Below, piece by piece: positions 25,248 through 33,237 of a stretch of DNA of 64,000 nt (within the stretch, counting starts at the first letter, position 1; every line of letters starts with the position of its first letter). A program made the translations under genes and the position numbers. Where the stretch lies: the NCBI GenBank assembly GCA_035641315.1, contig DASQUK010000057.1:1-64000 (forward strand). The letters run 5' to 3'. Origin of the DNA: DASQUK01 sp035641315 (GTDB taxonomy: Bacteria > Actinomycetota > Acidimicrobiia > Acidimicrobiales > VFJN01). The notes beneath the pieces were generated by a model. That model worked only from the letters and a program-made list of their open reading frames with translations. It was not told the origin of the DNA and searched no databases.

Positions 25248-25831
25248 GCGGCGATCCCGAAGTGGTCCTCGAGCGCCGAGCGCAGCCCGGCTTCGTCGAA
25301 GGCCCGGCTGCGGACGTCGACCACCGTGCCGTCGGCGTCGATGAACACGGTGGTCGGCATGTTGATGCCGCCGAAGTAGGTGAGCGCGTCCTGCCCGCTG
25401 TCGCCGAACGTGGGGTACGTGACGCCGGTGCGCTCGACCGTGTCGAGGGCCAGCTCGTCGCTGTCCTGGTAGGCGATGCCGATGATCGTGACGCGGTCGC
25501 CGACGTCCCGGTGGACCGCCTCGAAGGCCGGCATCTCGCGGATGCAGGGCACGCACCACGAGGCGTAGAAGTTCACGACGACCGGCGTGGACCCCAGCAG
25601 CTCGCCCAGCTTGCGGTCGGGGCCGCCGTCGAGCGCCGCCAGCGTCACGTCGGCGGTCGAGTCCGGCAGCTCGCCTGCGGGGGTGAGCTGGTACGAGTCC
25701 GACTCGGCGGCGTCGTCGTCGGCCGACGAGTCGTCGTCGTCCCCGAACAGGGCCACGGCTCCGATCGCCACGACCACGGCCAATGCGGTGGCGATGACCA
25801 GGGGAAACGGGTGGATGCGGCGGGCGGCCAC
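25244..25831 (-). CDS. TlpA/ResA-like thioredoxin-fold protein
   Basis: Extracytoplasmic thiol reductase. The 195 residues comprise an N-terminal membrane anchor (about 9-29), an Asp/Ser-rich linker (30-45), and a thioredoxin fold with 'VNFYASWCVPCIREMPAFEAV' (CVPC active site) and cis-Pro region 'GGINMPTTVFIDADG'. ResA proteins reduce apocytochrome c or copper-site cysteines. The overlap with the CcdA-like gene indicates that CcdA recharges it. GTG start at 25831. Confidence 0.9.
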   Translation of the reverse strand: MAARRIHPFPLVIATALAVVVAIGAVALFGDDDDSSADDDAAESDSYQLTPAGELPDSTADVTLAALDGGPDRKLGELLGSTPVVVNFYASWCVPCIREMPAFEAVHRDVGDRVTIIGIAYQDSDELALDTVERTGVTYPTFGDSGQDALTYFGGINMPTTVFIDADGTVVDVRSRAFDEAGLRSALEDHFGIAA

Positions 25832-25935
25832 GGGCTACGACCGTACCGCCGGGGCTCGTATCATCGGCAATCGCCCCGACCCGCCGGCCTGGGGGCACCG
25901 CCGCCGCGCGGTGGCCCCCAGGCCTCGTGCAGGAC

Positions 25936-26343
25936 CTATGCGATACGCACGATCGCCACGTCCTGCAGGTGCTCGGGGATGGGAATCTCGGGAAGCTGGT
26001 CCTCGGGCCGGGGCAGCTTGGGCGGACGGCCCCGGCGCCGCTTGGTGGCGAGGATCTTCCCGTTGAGGAACAGCTGACCGCCCCAGACGCCCCAGGGCTC
26101 GCGCCGCTCGAGGGCACCCTCGAGGCAGGGGATCATGGCCGGGCAGGTGGCACAGATGTGCTTGGCCCGGGCGACGTCCTGCAGCTCCTCGCTGAAGAAC
26201 ATGCCGGCGAGCCGGCCGCTGCCGTCGTTGCAGCGGGCATGCGCCCACCACGTGTCCTCGCTGGTGAGGGCGTCGGGCTCGGCCTCATCGGTACTTCGGT
26301 CGGTCAGGTCGAGTATCTCGTCGGGTGCCAGTGGGGCGATCAT
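25936..26343 (-). CDS. WhiB-family iron-sulfur regulator with AT-hook
   Basis: Actinobacterial Fe-S transcription factor. The 135 residues carry the four cluster cysteines C38, C64, C67 and C73 in the C-x25-C-x2-C-x5-C spacing, then the 'EPWGVWGGQ' turn (82-90). A basic 'TKRRRGRPPKLP' stretch follows, containing the AT-hook core RGRPP. A C-terminal RGRP hook is best known from WhiB7, but assignment to that subgroup is uncertain. The ATG at 26343 has AAAGGGAA just upstream. Monocistronic, with its own upstream region. Confidence 0.9.
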   Translation of the reverse strand: MIAPLAPDEILDLTDRSTDEAEPDALTSEDTWWAHARCNDGSGRLAGMFFSEELQDVARAKHICATCPAMIPCLEGALERREPWGVWGGQLFLNGKILATKRRRGRPPKLPRPEDQLPEIPIPEHLQDVAIVRIA

Positions 26344-26437
26344 CGGCCTATTCCCTTTGCGTCTGTTGTCGTGTCTGTATTGGTCAGTCGTTACGGGTTG
26401 TCGGTGTCGGGTCGGCGGAGGTGGCGGGAGAAAGAAG

Positions 26438-26465
26438 AAGGCCGCCGGGGTGTCCCGGCGGCCTT
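26438..26465 (-). terminator. Intrinsic terminator after the small ORF
   Basis: A perfect 12-bp stem (AAGGCCGCCGGG / CCCGGCGGCCTT) with a four-base loop is followed on the minus strand by CTTCTTTCTC. It lies about 30 bases beyond the stop of the 26496-26705 ORF and separates it from whiB. Confidence 0.85.
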
Positions 26466-26495
26466 CGGAGGTTTCGCGCTGTGCGCCTGATCTGG

Positions 26496-26705
26496 TCAGG
26501 GGAAGCGCTCCGAGAGCCGTCGGGTCGGTCGGTCGTTGGTGAACAGCCGGAAGGTGGCGGACACCGGCTTGCCGGCCGACACCTGGAGCCACGTGTGCTC
26601 GGGCATGGGCGCGGCGATGCCACCGGGGATGAGGTGAACGGCGCAGGCCACCCGGCGCGCGGCACCGGCCATCTGGCCGTTCTCTTGGTTGGTGCCGGCG
26701 TACAT
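26496..26705 (-). CDS. Small hypothetical protein (69 aa)
   Basis: Starts MYAGTNQENGQMAGAARRVACAVHLIPGG at ATG 26705, with AGGA about 7 bases upstream, and ends RLFTNDRPTRRLSERFP. The middle 'MPEHTWLQVSAGKPVSATFRLFT' looks like beta strands. No family is recognised. Support for a real gene is the Shine-Dalgarno and a strong terminator just downstream on the same strand. The 26706-26835 stretch upstream would hold its promoter; I see no other gene there. Confidence 0.5.
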   Translation of the reverse strand: MYAGTNQENGQMAGAARRVACAVHLIPGGIAAPMPEHTWLQVSAGKPVSATFRLFTNDRPTRRLSERFP

Positions 26706-26835
26706 GGGTCCTGGGCCGTCCTCTCGTGTCGTGGTGGGTCGAGTCAGTGGCGGAGAAGCGCCATAGGGTTTCAAGGCCACCACGCGACTCCGCCGCCCGT
26801 CAATGAAATATTGCGATCTGGCGCAAATCGTGTGT

Positions 26836-26860
26836 CGAACGGCAGAAACGCTGCCGTTCG
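26836..26860 (-). terminator. Hairpin downstream of the metallo-hydrolase gene
   Basis: A ten-base stem CGAACGGCAG / CTGCCGTTCG with a five-base loop begins 11 bases after the stop of the 26871-27989 gene. No strong T-run follows, so it may terminate weakly or protect the transcript end. Confidence 0.6.
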
Positions 26861-26870
26861 CGACTGTGCG

Positions 26871-27989
26871 TCAGCTGGCGACCTCGTAGACGAGGTCGGG
26901 GCCCCGGTCGTCGACCGTCACGCGGCCCTGGTGCCGTAGGTGCTCGAGGTGCGCGTACGTCTCGCTCTCTGCCATCTGGCCCCAGGCCCGGGGGTGGAAC
27001 ACCTGCTGCGTCACCGCCTCGACGGTGGCGCGCCCGGCCGCGGCGGTGGCCTGTTGGATGGCGTCGAGGCGCTCGCGGTGATGCCGGCGGATGGCGTCGA
27101 CCCGGCCCGGGAGGTCGTCGAACGGGTGCCCGTGCGCCGGCAGCGCCAACCGCACGCCCTCGAGCTCGCGCACCTTGGCCAGGCTGGCCAGGAAGTTGGC
27201 CAGCGGATCGGGTCCCGCGCCCATCCCCGACACGTGCGGCGTGATGGTGGGCAGCACGTGGTCGCCCGCCAGCAGCAGTCCCTCGGCCGGGTCGAGCAGG
27301 CACAGGTGGTCGAGCGTGTGCCCCGGCGTGTGGATCGCCACCCAGTCGCGGCCGGCCAGGCGGATCACCTCGGCGTCATCGAGCCGTCGGCTGGGCTTGG
27401 GCGAGCGCAGCCAGCGGGGGACGAGGCGTCGGACCAACGGGTTCCGGTACCGCTGGCGGCCCCCGGGAACGAACTCGGCGTCACGCCACGGGAGCTTGGA
27501 GCCGACCGGCCCCTTGGGCGGGCGATCGCGCACGATGTCGTCGTCGGGCTCCAAGGCGTCGGGATCGCCCTCCTCGTCGGGATCGAACCAGGTGCGGAAG
27601 CTGCGGTGGGTGACGACCTCCGCACCGGACTCCGAGCGCAGCTTGTCCGCCCCGCCGAAGTGGTCGGGATGGCTGTGGGTGACGATGACCGTGTGGACGT
27701 TCCGGGGCGCGGCGCCGATCTGGCGCAGCCGGTCGCCGAGCGCCCGCCACGTGGCCGGGCCGGGCATGCCGGGATCGACCACGGCCAGCCCCCGCTCGTC
27801 CTCCAGGGCGTAGCAGTTGACGTGGCCGAGGCCGGGCATGGAGATGGGCAGCTGCATGCGCAGGATGCCCGGCGCCACCTCGGTCACCTCCGCGTTCGCC
27901 GGCAGCGCCTCTTGGCGCGGGGGTCGAGCGGCGCGAGTACCGGGAGGCGGGGCCGGGGACGGGGCGGGTGACGCAGGGGGCGGGGTCAC
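26871..27989 (-). CDS. Metallo-beta-lactamase fold hydrolase with C-terminal winged-helix-like region
   Basis: 372-residue protein. The metal motif 'THSHPDHFGG' (HxHxDH, about 104-113), 'HTPGHTLDHLCLL' and 'LLLAGDHVLP' are the usual zinc ligands of the MBL superfamily. A final HGHPFDD-like His follows ('LPAHGHPFDDL'). The last about 60 residues ('AVTQQVFHP...ETYAHLEHLRHQGRVTV') resemble the winged helix found in RNase Z-like/glyoxalase II-type LACTB2 relatives. The first 30 residues are Pro/Ala-rich and the GTG 27989 start is tentative. The reaction is not assignable. Confidence 0.85.
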   Translation of the reverse strand: MTPPPASPAPSPAPPPGTRAARPPRQEALPANAEVTEVAPGILRMQLPISMPGLGHVNCYALEDERGLAVVDPGMPGPATWRALGDRLRQIGAAPRNVHTVIVTHSHPDHFGGADKLRSESGAEVVTHRSFRTWFDPDEEGDPDALEPDDDIVRDRPPKGPVGSKLPWRDAEFVPGGRQRYRNPLVRRLVPRWLRSPKPSRRLDDAEVIRLAGRDWVAIHTPGHTLDHLCLLDPAEGLLLAGDHVLPTITPHVSGMGAGPDPLANFLASLAKVRELEGVRLALPAHGHPFDDLPGRVDAIRRHHRERLDAIQQATAAAGRATVEAVTQQVFHPRAWGQMAESETYAHLEHLRHQGRVTVDDRGPDLVYEVAS

Positions 27990-28019
27990 GCCGCCACACT
28001 ACTTGACCGTTGGGTCAAC

Positions 28020-28604
28020 TCAGCCAGGCGCCACCGGCGGTGGCGCCGGCGATGGGACCGTCTTGGCCCCGAAGTCACGGAACAGGTGCTCCCGGTACCA
28101 CCGCAGCTCGTTCACGCTCTCGCGGATGTCGTCGAGCGCACGGTGGGTCGACTCCTTCTTCGGCGCGCCCTCGACCACCTCGGGCGCCCAGCGGAGTGCC
28201 AGCTCCTTGAGGGTGGAGACGTCGACCGAGCGGTAGTGCAGGTAGCTCTCGATCTCCGGCAGGTAGACGGCCAGGAACCGCCGATCGGTGCCGATCGAGT
28301 TGCCGCTCAGGGGCACCGAGCGCGGCGCGGGCACGTGGGCCTTGATGAAATCGAGGGTGGCCGCGCCGGCGTCGGCCAGCGACACGGTCGAGGCTTCGAT
28401 GGCGGGCAGCAATCCGCTCTTGGTGTGCATCTCGCGCACGATGTCCTCCATGGCGGCCAGCGCCTCGGCCGGTTGGTGGACCACGATGTCCGGCCCCTCC
28501 GCCACGATCTCGAGGTCGTCGTCGGTGACGAGCGTGGCGATCTCGACGATCACGTTGCGCACGGGGTCGAGGCCGGTCATCTCCAGGTCCATCCACACGA
28601 GCAC
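28020..28604 (-). CDS. orn: Oligoribonuclease
   Basis: 3'-5' exonuclease that finishes RNA decay and degrades pGpG. The 194 residues have the DEDDh motifs: 'WMDLEMTGLDP' (Exo I), 'PLSGNSIGTDRRFLAVYLP' (Exo II) and 'HRALDDIRESVNELRWY' (Exo III, His and Asp). The length is typical with a short Pro-rich tail. GTG start at 28604; divergent from dut across 51 bp. Confidence 0.96.
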   Translation of the reverse strand: MLVWMDLEMTGLDPVRNVIVEIATLVTDDDLEIVAEGPDIVVHQPAEALAAMEDIVREMHTKSGLLPAIEASTVSLADAGAATLDFIKAHVPAPRSVPLSGNSIGTDRRFLAVYLPEIESYLHYRSVDVSTLKELALRWAPEVVEGAPKKESTHRALDDIRESVNELRWYREHLFRDFGAKTVPSPAPPPVAPG

Positions 28605-28655
28605 GCCGGCAGGCTATGGCGCGGACGGGCGGGTTGCCGCCGCGACAATGGCGGC

Positions 28656-29093
28656 GTGCTGCCCATCCCCGTGGTCCGCCTGGACGTCGACCTGCCCATG
28701 CCCGACTACGCCCGGCCCGGTGACGCCGGCGCGGACCTGGTCGCGCGCGAGTCCGTGACGTTGCGGCGGCGCGGCGGCCGGGGGCTCGTGGGCACCGGCA
28801 TCGCCGTCGCCATCCCCGTGGGTTATGCCGGCTTCGTGCAGCCCCGCAGCGGGTTGGCGCTGCGCCACGGGGTCACCTGCCTCAACAGCCCGGGGCTGAT
28901 CGACAGCGGCTACCGGGACGAGCTGCGCGTGCTGCTGGTCAACACCGATCCCGACGCCGACTACGAGGTGCGGCGCGGTGATCGCATCGCCCAGCTTGTG
29001 GTGCAGCGCGTCGAGCATGCGGCCTTCACCCCCGTCGACGCCCTCGACCCGTCGCCCCGCGGCACCGGCGGCTTCGGCCACACGGGGCGGTAG
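28656..29093 (+). CDS. dut: dUTP diphosphatase
   Basis: Hydrolyses dUTP to dUMP, keeping uracil out of DNA. The 145 residues contain the five trimeric-dUTPase motifs: 'RPGDAGADLVA' (1), 'QPRSGLALRHGV' (2), 'NSPGLIDSGYRDELRVLLVN' (3), 'RGDRIAQLVVQRV' (4) and the flexible C-terminal 'RGTGGFGHTGR' (5). GTG start at 28656. Confidence 0.97.
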   Translation: MLPIPVVRLDVDLPMPDYARPGDAGADLVARESVTLRRRGGRGLVGTGIAVAIPVGYAGFVQPRSGLALRHGVTCLNSPGLIDSGYRDELRVLLVNTDPDADYEVRRGDRIAQLVVQRVEHAAFTPVDALDPSPRGTGGFGHTGR

Positions 29094-29167
29094 CGGCGCC
29101 GCACCCGCCCGCCACCCGTTCCGGCGGTGAACTCTCGCGTGTACCGCACGGAATCACCGCAGGTTCG

Positions 29168-29560
29168 TCAATCGTCGTAGTCGGCGTCGGGGTGCGCCCG
29201 CTTGTGGAGGACGATCCGGCGCCCGCCGTCGTCGAGCCGCCACGTGTCGACGCTGGCGTCTAGCACCGCCGCCGCGACGGGCGGGACGTCGCCCACCGCA
29301 CCCGCGTCCTCGGTGAGATGGAGGTCGATGTGCAGGGCCTCGTCCTCCAGGTCGTAGACGATGACCAGCGTGCCGTCCCCCTCGGGGGCTGGGGCCAGCA
29401 GCGCCGCCGCCTCGCCCACGGCCAGCCGCAGCTCCTCGCCTTCGCGGTAGCTGAACCCGGCGTGGGTCGCTAGCGCCGCCGCGCCGGACCGGGCGATGCG
29501 CACGGCGGCCGACGTGGCGGGCACGGTCAGACGGATGCTGTCCCCGGTATTGCGCTCCAT
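29168..29560 (-). CDS. Anti-sigma factor/serine kinase-like ATPase (RsbW type)
   Basis: 130-residue protein of the GHKL-type anti-sigma family. It shows 'RLTVPATSAAVRIARSGAAALATHAGFS', 'EELRLAVGEAAALL' (N-box-like helix, with the usual Asn replaced by Ala/Gly) and 'GTLVIVYDLEDEALHIDLHL'. The weak ATP-binding motif means kinase activity is doubtful. No sigma factor or antagonist gene is next to it. Start set at ATG 29560; upstream in-frame codons fall in repeat copy D. Confidence 0.65.
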   Translation of the reverse strand: MERNTGDSIRLTVPATSAAVRIARSGAAALATHAGFSYREGEELRLAVGEAAALLAPAPEGDGTLVIVYDLEDEALHIDLHLTEDAGAVGDVPPVAAAVLDASVDTWRLDDGGRRIVLHKRAHPDADYDD

Positions 29561-29567
29561 GCTGCTT

Positions 29568-29656
29568 CCGCTCTCGGGCCACTTCGTGGCGTGGACCGCT
29601 CGGGCTTCGACGCTAGGTCTCTCGCTCCTGGTGCTTCGCACCGGGCCGCTCTGGCC
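29568..29656 (+). repeat. Dispersed palindromic repeat, copy D (two hairpin units in tandem)
   Basis: Unit 1 (29568-29605) has stem GCCAC-TTC-GTGGC followed by GGACCGCTCGGGC. Unit 2 (29619-29656) has stem GGTGC-TTC-GCACC followed by GGGCCGCTCTGGC. The spacer TTCGACGCT also occurs between the two units of copy F (inverted there). It separates the anti-sigma and ligase genes. Confidence 0.8.
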
Positions 29657-29680
29657 GTGGCGAGCCTATTGGCCGGGTGG

Positions 29681-30655
29681 TCAGGGGCGAACCACGCCAT
29701 CGGCGTCGACGTCGGTCCGCTGGCCCATGTACACGGGGTGGCGCAGCCGGCCGTCGGAGGTCCAGTCGCCGTAGGCGACCTCGACCACGATCTCGGGGCG
29801 CACCCAGTGTGCCAGCCGCGCTTGGGCCGCCGGCGGCCGGGGCTCGAACGGGCACTCCTTCTGGGCCAGTGGCGCGAGCAGCCGCCCCACCCGGTTGAGC
29901 TCGGCCCCCGTGAAGCCTGATCCCACCTTGCCGGCGTACCGCAGCGTGCGGTCGCCCGGCCCGGCGTGGTAGCCGACGAGCAGGGCACCGAGCCGTCCGG
30001 CGCGGTTGCCCTCGCCCGGCGCCCAGCCGCCAACCACCATCTCGTCGTGGCGGCGGACCTTGACCTTGATCCAGCTGCGGGTCCGCCGGCCCGGCGTGTA
30101 GACGCTGTCCGTCCGCTTGGCGACGACACCCTCGAGCCCGCGCTCCTCACACACCGCCAGCAGGGCCGGCCCGTCGTCGTAGACCTGGGCCACGTCGGTG
30201 CCTAGCGGCAGGTCGTCGGCGAGCTGGTCGAGCAGATGCCGTCGGTCGCTCCACGGCCGGTCGGTCACGTCGTGGCCGTCGAGGCGGAGCAGGTCGAACA
30301 CCACGTACGCCACCCGCACCTCCTCGGCCCGGCGGCGGGCGTCCGCCACCGAGGTCACGTGCATGCGGTGCTGCAGGCGCTCGAAGCTGGGGCGGCCCTC
30401 GTCGTCGAGCGCCACGAGCTCCCCGTCGAGCGTGGCCTCCACCGGCAGAGCGTCGGCCAGCGCACCCAGCTCGGGGAAGGCCGCCGTGCTGTCCCGTCCG
30501 TTGGCGCTCCAGGCCCGCACGCCCGCCGGCGCCACCTCGGTGACGGCGCGCATGCCGTCCCACTTCACCTCGTAGATCCAGCCCGGACCGGTCGGCAGCG
30601 TGCCGGTCGTGGCCTTCATGGGAAGCACCGCCACCGGCGGCAGCCTAGGGACCAC
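29681..30655 (-). CDS. ATP-dependent DNA ligase (LigD ligase-domain type)
   Basis: 324-residue ligase made only of adenylation and OB-fold domains. The nucleotidyltransferase motif I 'YEVKWDGMRA' contains the adenylated Lys. 'LDGELVALDDEGRPSFERLQHRM' (III/IIIa), 'EGVVAKRTDSVY' (IV) and 'RSWIKVKVRRHDEMVVGGW' (V) follow. 'RPEIVVEVAYGDWTSDGRLRHPVY' closes the OB fold as in LigD. No polymerase or nuclease domain is attached, so it may act with separately encoded NHEJ parts. GTG start; nine bases from the protease gene. Confidence 0.92.
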   Translation of the reverse strand: MVPRLPPVAVLPMKATTGTLPTGPGWIYEVKWDGMRAVTEVAPAGVRAWSANGRDSTAAFPELGALADALPVEATLDGELVALDDEGRPSFERLQHRMHVTSVADARRRAEEVRVAYVVFDLLRLDGHDVTDRPWSDRRHLLDQLADDLPLGTDVAQVYDDGPALLAVCEERGLEGVVAKRTDSVYTPGRRTRSWIKVKVRRHDEMVVGGWAPGEGNRAGRLGALLVGYHAGPGDRTLRYAGKVGSGFTGAELNRVGRLLAPLAQKECPFEPRPPAAQARLAHWVRPEIVVEVAYGDWTSDGRLRHPVYMGQRTDVDADGVVRP

Positions 30656-30664
30656 CGGCCCACG

Positions 30665-31642
30665 TCAGAGAGATCGGGGCACCACCGGGAGCTTCAGCAG
30701 GTCGCCGCCCCGCACGACCTCGGCGTCGAGGGTGTGGCCGGCGACCTCGCCGGTGAGCAGCCGCTGCATGTCGCTGATGACCTCGACCGGGTGGCCGCCG
30801 AGGGCCACCACGATGTCCTCGGGCCGCATGCCCGCCCGGGCCGCCGGGCCGCCGGTCACGACGCCGGTCACCTCGACGCCCCGGCGCCGGCCCAACCGCT
30901 CGGCCATGCGGGGCGGCAGCGCCCGGCTGCCGCCGGACAGTCCCAGCTCGGCCCGGTGGACCCGACCGTGGGCGATCAGGGCACCGATGATGCCGTTGGT
31001 GGTGGCATCGAGCGGGATGGCCATGCCCAGGCCCTGGCCGATGCCCGGCCCGACCACGGCGGTGTTGATGCCGACGACCCGGGCGTCGCCGGTGGCCAAG
31101 GCGCCGCCGCTGTTGCCGGGATGCAGGGCGGCGTCGGTCTGGATGACGCCCTCGACGATGCGGGCCCGGCGACCGTCGATCGCCGGCAGCGAGCGGCCCA
31201 CGGCGGAGACGACGCCGGCCGACACCGATCCCGCGTAGCCGAGCGGGCTGCCGACGGCGACGACCAGCTGGCCCACCCGCAGGCGGGCGGCGTCGCCCAG
31301 CTCGGCGGCCGGCAGGTCGCTCGTGGCCACCCGAACCACGGCCAGGTCGGACAGGCGGTCGGCGCCTACGACCTCGTAGGGCAGCTCGGCGCCGTCGTGG
31401 AACACCGCCGACCCGACCCGCCCGCTCGCCACCACGTGGGCAGAGGTGAGCAGCAGCCCGTCACCAGACAGGATCACCGCCGACCCGTTGCCCCGCCCGT
31501 GGCGCAGGCTGGCGACCGATGGCAGAAGCCGCTGGGCGACCGTGGTGACCGTGCGCGAGTAGGCGTCGAGCGCCTCGCTGTCGTCGGGCAGCGGCGGCTC
31601 GCCCGGTGGCTCGACAGCGAGACGATCGTCGAGGTCAGGCAT
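30665..31642 (-). CDS. Trypsin-like serine protease with PDZ domain (HtrA/DegP-like) 1
   Basis: 325-residue S1C protease. The triad is visible as 'LLTSAHVVAS' (His), 'RLSDLAVVRV' (Asp) and 'HPGNSGGAL' (Ser). A PDZ domain (about 235-325: 'GVEVTGVVTGGPAARAGMRPEDIVVALGGHPV') follows. No signal peptide or membrane helix is evident, so it may be cytoplasmic or exported with a partner. ATG 31642 overlaps the preceding protease gene by eight bases. Confidence 0.9.
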   Translation of the reverse strand: MPDLDDRLAVEPPGEPPLPDDSEALDAYSRTVTTVAQRLLPSVASLRHGRGNGSAVILSGDGLLLTSAHVVASGRVGSAVFHDGAELPYEVVGADRLSDLAVVRVATSDLPAAELGDAARLRVGQLVVAVGSPLGYAGSVSAGVVSAVGRSLPAIDGRRARIVEGVIQTDAALHPGNSGGALATGDARVVGINTAVVGPGIGQGLGMAIPLDATTNGIIGALIAHGRVHRAELGLSGGSRALPPRMAERLGRRRGVEVTGVVTGGPAARAGMRPEDIVVALGGHPVEVISDMQRLLTGEVAGHTLDAEVVRGGDLLKLPVVPRSL

Positions 31643-32555
31643 CGCCCACGTCGCTCGTCCCGTCGTCGCCCGCGTCGTCGAAGCGGGCCATGACGTCGAG
31701 CTCCTCGGTGCCCCGCACGACGTGCAGGGCCAGCGTCTCGCCATCGCCGAGGCCGTCGAGCGCGACGGCCAGGGCGTCGACGTCGGCGATGTCGGTGCCG
31801 CCCGCGGCGGTGATGAGGTCGCCCTGCCGGAGCCCGGCACGCTCCGCCGGGCTGTCGGACTCGACCGCCCTGACCAGCACGCCGTCACGCTCGGGCAGCC
31901 CCACCGCCTGGCGCATCCGCCGAGCGACGTGGGCCGGAGCGGCGCCGATGCCGAGCACGCGACGTCGAGGCTCGCGGCCGGCGGCCAGGGCGTCGACGCG
32001 CTCCTGCAGGGCCGGGCCGGCGGGTTGGGCGATGGAGAAGCCGTCGCCGAGCCGCAGGGTGGTGATGCCGAGGAGCCGTCCCTCGCCGTCGACGATGGGG
32101 CCGCCCGAGCTGCCCCGGGCCAGGGGTGCCGTGTGCTCGATGCCGCCGGGGATCAGCCGTCCCCGCGGGCCCCGGAACGAGCGGCCGGTCGCCGACACGG
32201 TGCCGACTGTTACCCGGTGGCCGTCGGGGATGTTGGCCACCGCGAACACCGGCGCCCCGAGCTCGACGGCACCGTCGCCCCAGTCCAGTGCTGGCGCCCC
32301 GCCGGTGTCGACCGCCAGGACCACCAGGTCGGTGTCGACGTCGACGCCGACGGCCCGGCTCTGGACCGAGCGGCCGTCGGGGAAGGTGACCAGGGTCGTG
32401 CGTGCGCGCAGGTTGTGGGCGTTGGTGAGGACCAGGCCATCGCCGACCACGACGCCGCAGCCGCGTCCGCCGTGGCGGCCGATGCGGACCACCGAGGGAG
32501 TGACACGCCCGGCGACGCGGCCGATGGTGGATTGCAGGTCGTCGATCACCGTCAT
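31635..32555 (-). CDS. Trypsin-like serine protease with PDZ domain (HtrA/DegP-like) 2
   Basis: 306-residue paralogue of the next gene: His in 'VLTNAHNLRA', Asp in 'DVDTDLVVLAV', Ser in 'ARGSSGGPIV' (GSSGG for the usual GNSGG). The PDZ domain spans about 205-295 ('GVLVRAVESDSPAERAGLRQGDLITAAGGTDI'). ATG 32555 follows a strong GGAGG. No leader peptide is seen. Divergent from an HxlR regulator across a perfect palindrome, which suggests both proteases are induced together. Confidence 0.9.
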   Translation of the reverse strand: MTVIDDLQSTIGRVAGRVTPSVVRIGRHGGRGCGVVVGDGLVLTNAHNLRARTTLVTFPDGRSVQSRAVGVDVDTDLVVLAVDTGGAPALDWGDGAVELGAPVFAVANIPDGHRVTVGTVSATGRSFRGPRGRLIPGGIEHTAPLARGSSGGPIVDGEGRLLGITTLRLGDGFSIAQPAGPALQERVDALAAGREPRRRVLGIGAAPAHVARRMRQAVGLPERDGVLVRAVESDSPAERAGLRQGDLITAAGGTDIADVDALAVALDGLGDGETLALHVVRGTEELDVMARFDDAGDDGTSDVGDA

Positions 32556-32574
32556 GGGAGCCTCCGGCTGGTTC

Positions 32575-32591
32575 TTGCTAGTGACTAGCAA
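32575..32591. promoter_or_regulatory. Palindromic operator between protease and HxlR genes
   Basis: TTGCTAGT-G-ACTAGCAA is a perfect 8+8 palindrome 20 bases upstream of the protease ATG and 42 bases upstream of the regulator ATG. It is the natural candidate for binding by the dimeric HxlR product, which would control both directions. Confidence 0.7.
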
Positions 32592-32632
32592 TCTGCAAGT
32601 AACTGCTCGGCACTGTAGCGTGGCCCATCCAG

Positions 32633-33151
32633 ATGACGACCTCCGGATCGCGAAAAGGCTCGACGTCGACTTCACCGGCCTCGCCGGCATCCGGGGCTAC
32701 CGCCTCCGTCCCCGAGCTGCCCGCCGCCGACGCCCTGGCCGAGGCGGCCGAGCGCATCGGCGACCGGTGGTCGCTGCAGGTGATCGCAGCACTGCTCTCC
32801 GGACCGCGCCGGTTCGGCGACCTGCTCGCCGACCTCGGCGGCATCGCCCCCAACATCCTCTCCAAGCGCCTGGCGCGCCTGGAGGCCGAGGGCTTGGTGG
32901 TGGGCGAGCCCTATTCGCGGCGGCCCGTCCGCCACGCCTACCGACTGACGGCGGCCGGTGCGGACCTGGCCGGCGCGCTGAGGATGCTCGCACAATGGGC
33001 GGCGTCGCACCGGTCCGTGCGCCACGGTGGGACCGAGTCGGGTCTGCCGACGCACAGCGCCTGCGGCACGGCACTCGAGGCCCGGTGGTTCTGCCCCACT
33101 TGTGGTGAGGTGGTGGACAACGTGGACTCCGCCGACGTCAGCTGGGTGTAG
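32633..33151 (+). CDS. HxlR-type winged-helix regulator with C-terminal Cys motif
   Basis: 172-residue regulator. The winged helix (about 35-125) is HxlR-like: 'RIGDRWSLQVIAALLSGPRRFGDLLADLGGIAPNILSKRLARLEAEGLV' with a 'RRPVRHAYRLTAAG' wing. The Ser/Thr/Ala-rich first 28 residues may precede the true start. The end carries 'CGTALEARWFCPTCGEVV', three cysteines that could bind zinc or sense redox. It probably controls the divergent proteases. Confidence 0.85.
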   Translation: MTTSGSRKGSTSTSPASPASGATASVPELPAADALAEAAERIGDRWSLQVIAALLSGPRRFGDLLADLGGIAPNILSKRLARLEAEGLVVGEPYSRRPVRHAYRLTAAGADLAGALRMLAQWAASHRSVRHGGTESGLPTHSACGTALEARWFCPTCGEVVDNVDSADVSWV

Positions 33152-33237
33152 TGCCTCGTCGGGCGCGGTCGATCGCCGGACGGTAGTTTCGGCCCGCCCC
33201 GGCGCGGACGACTCGCACGATCTCGAGGAGACCTTCC

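Noticed and set aside
29107..29150. Terminator between dut and the anti-sigma gene
   Set aside because: Only a seven-base stem (GCGGTGA/TCACCGC) with a long loop and no T-run.
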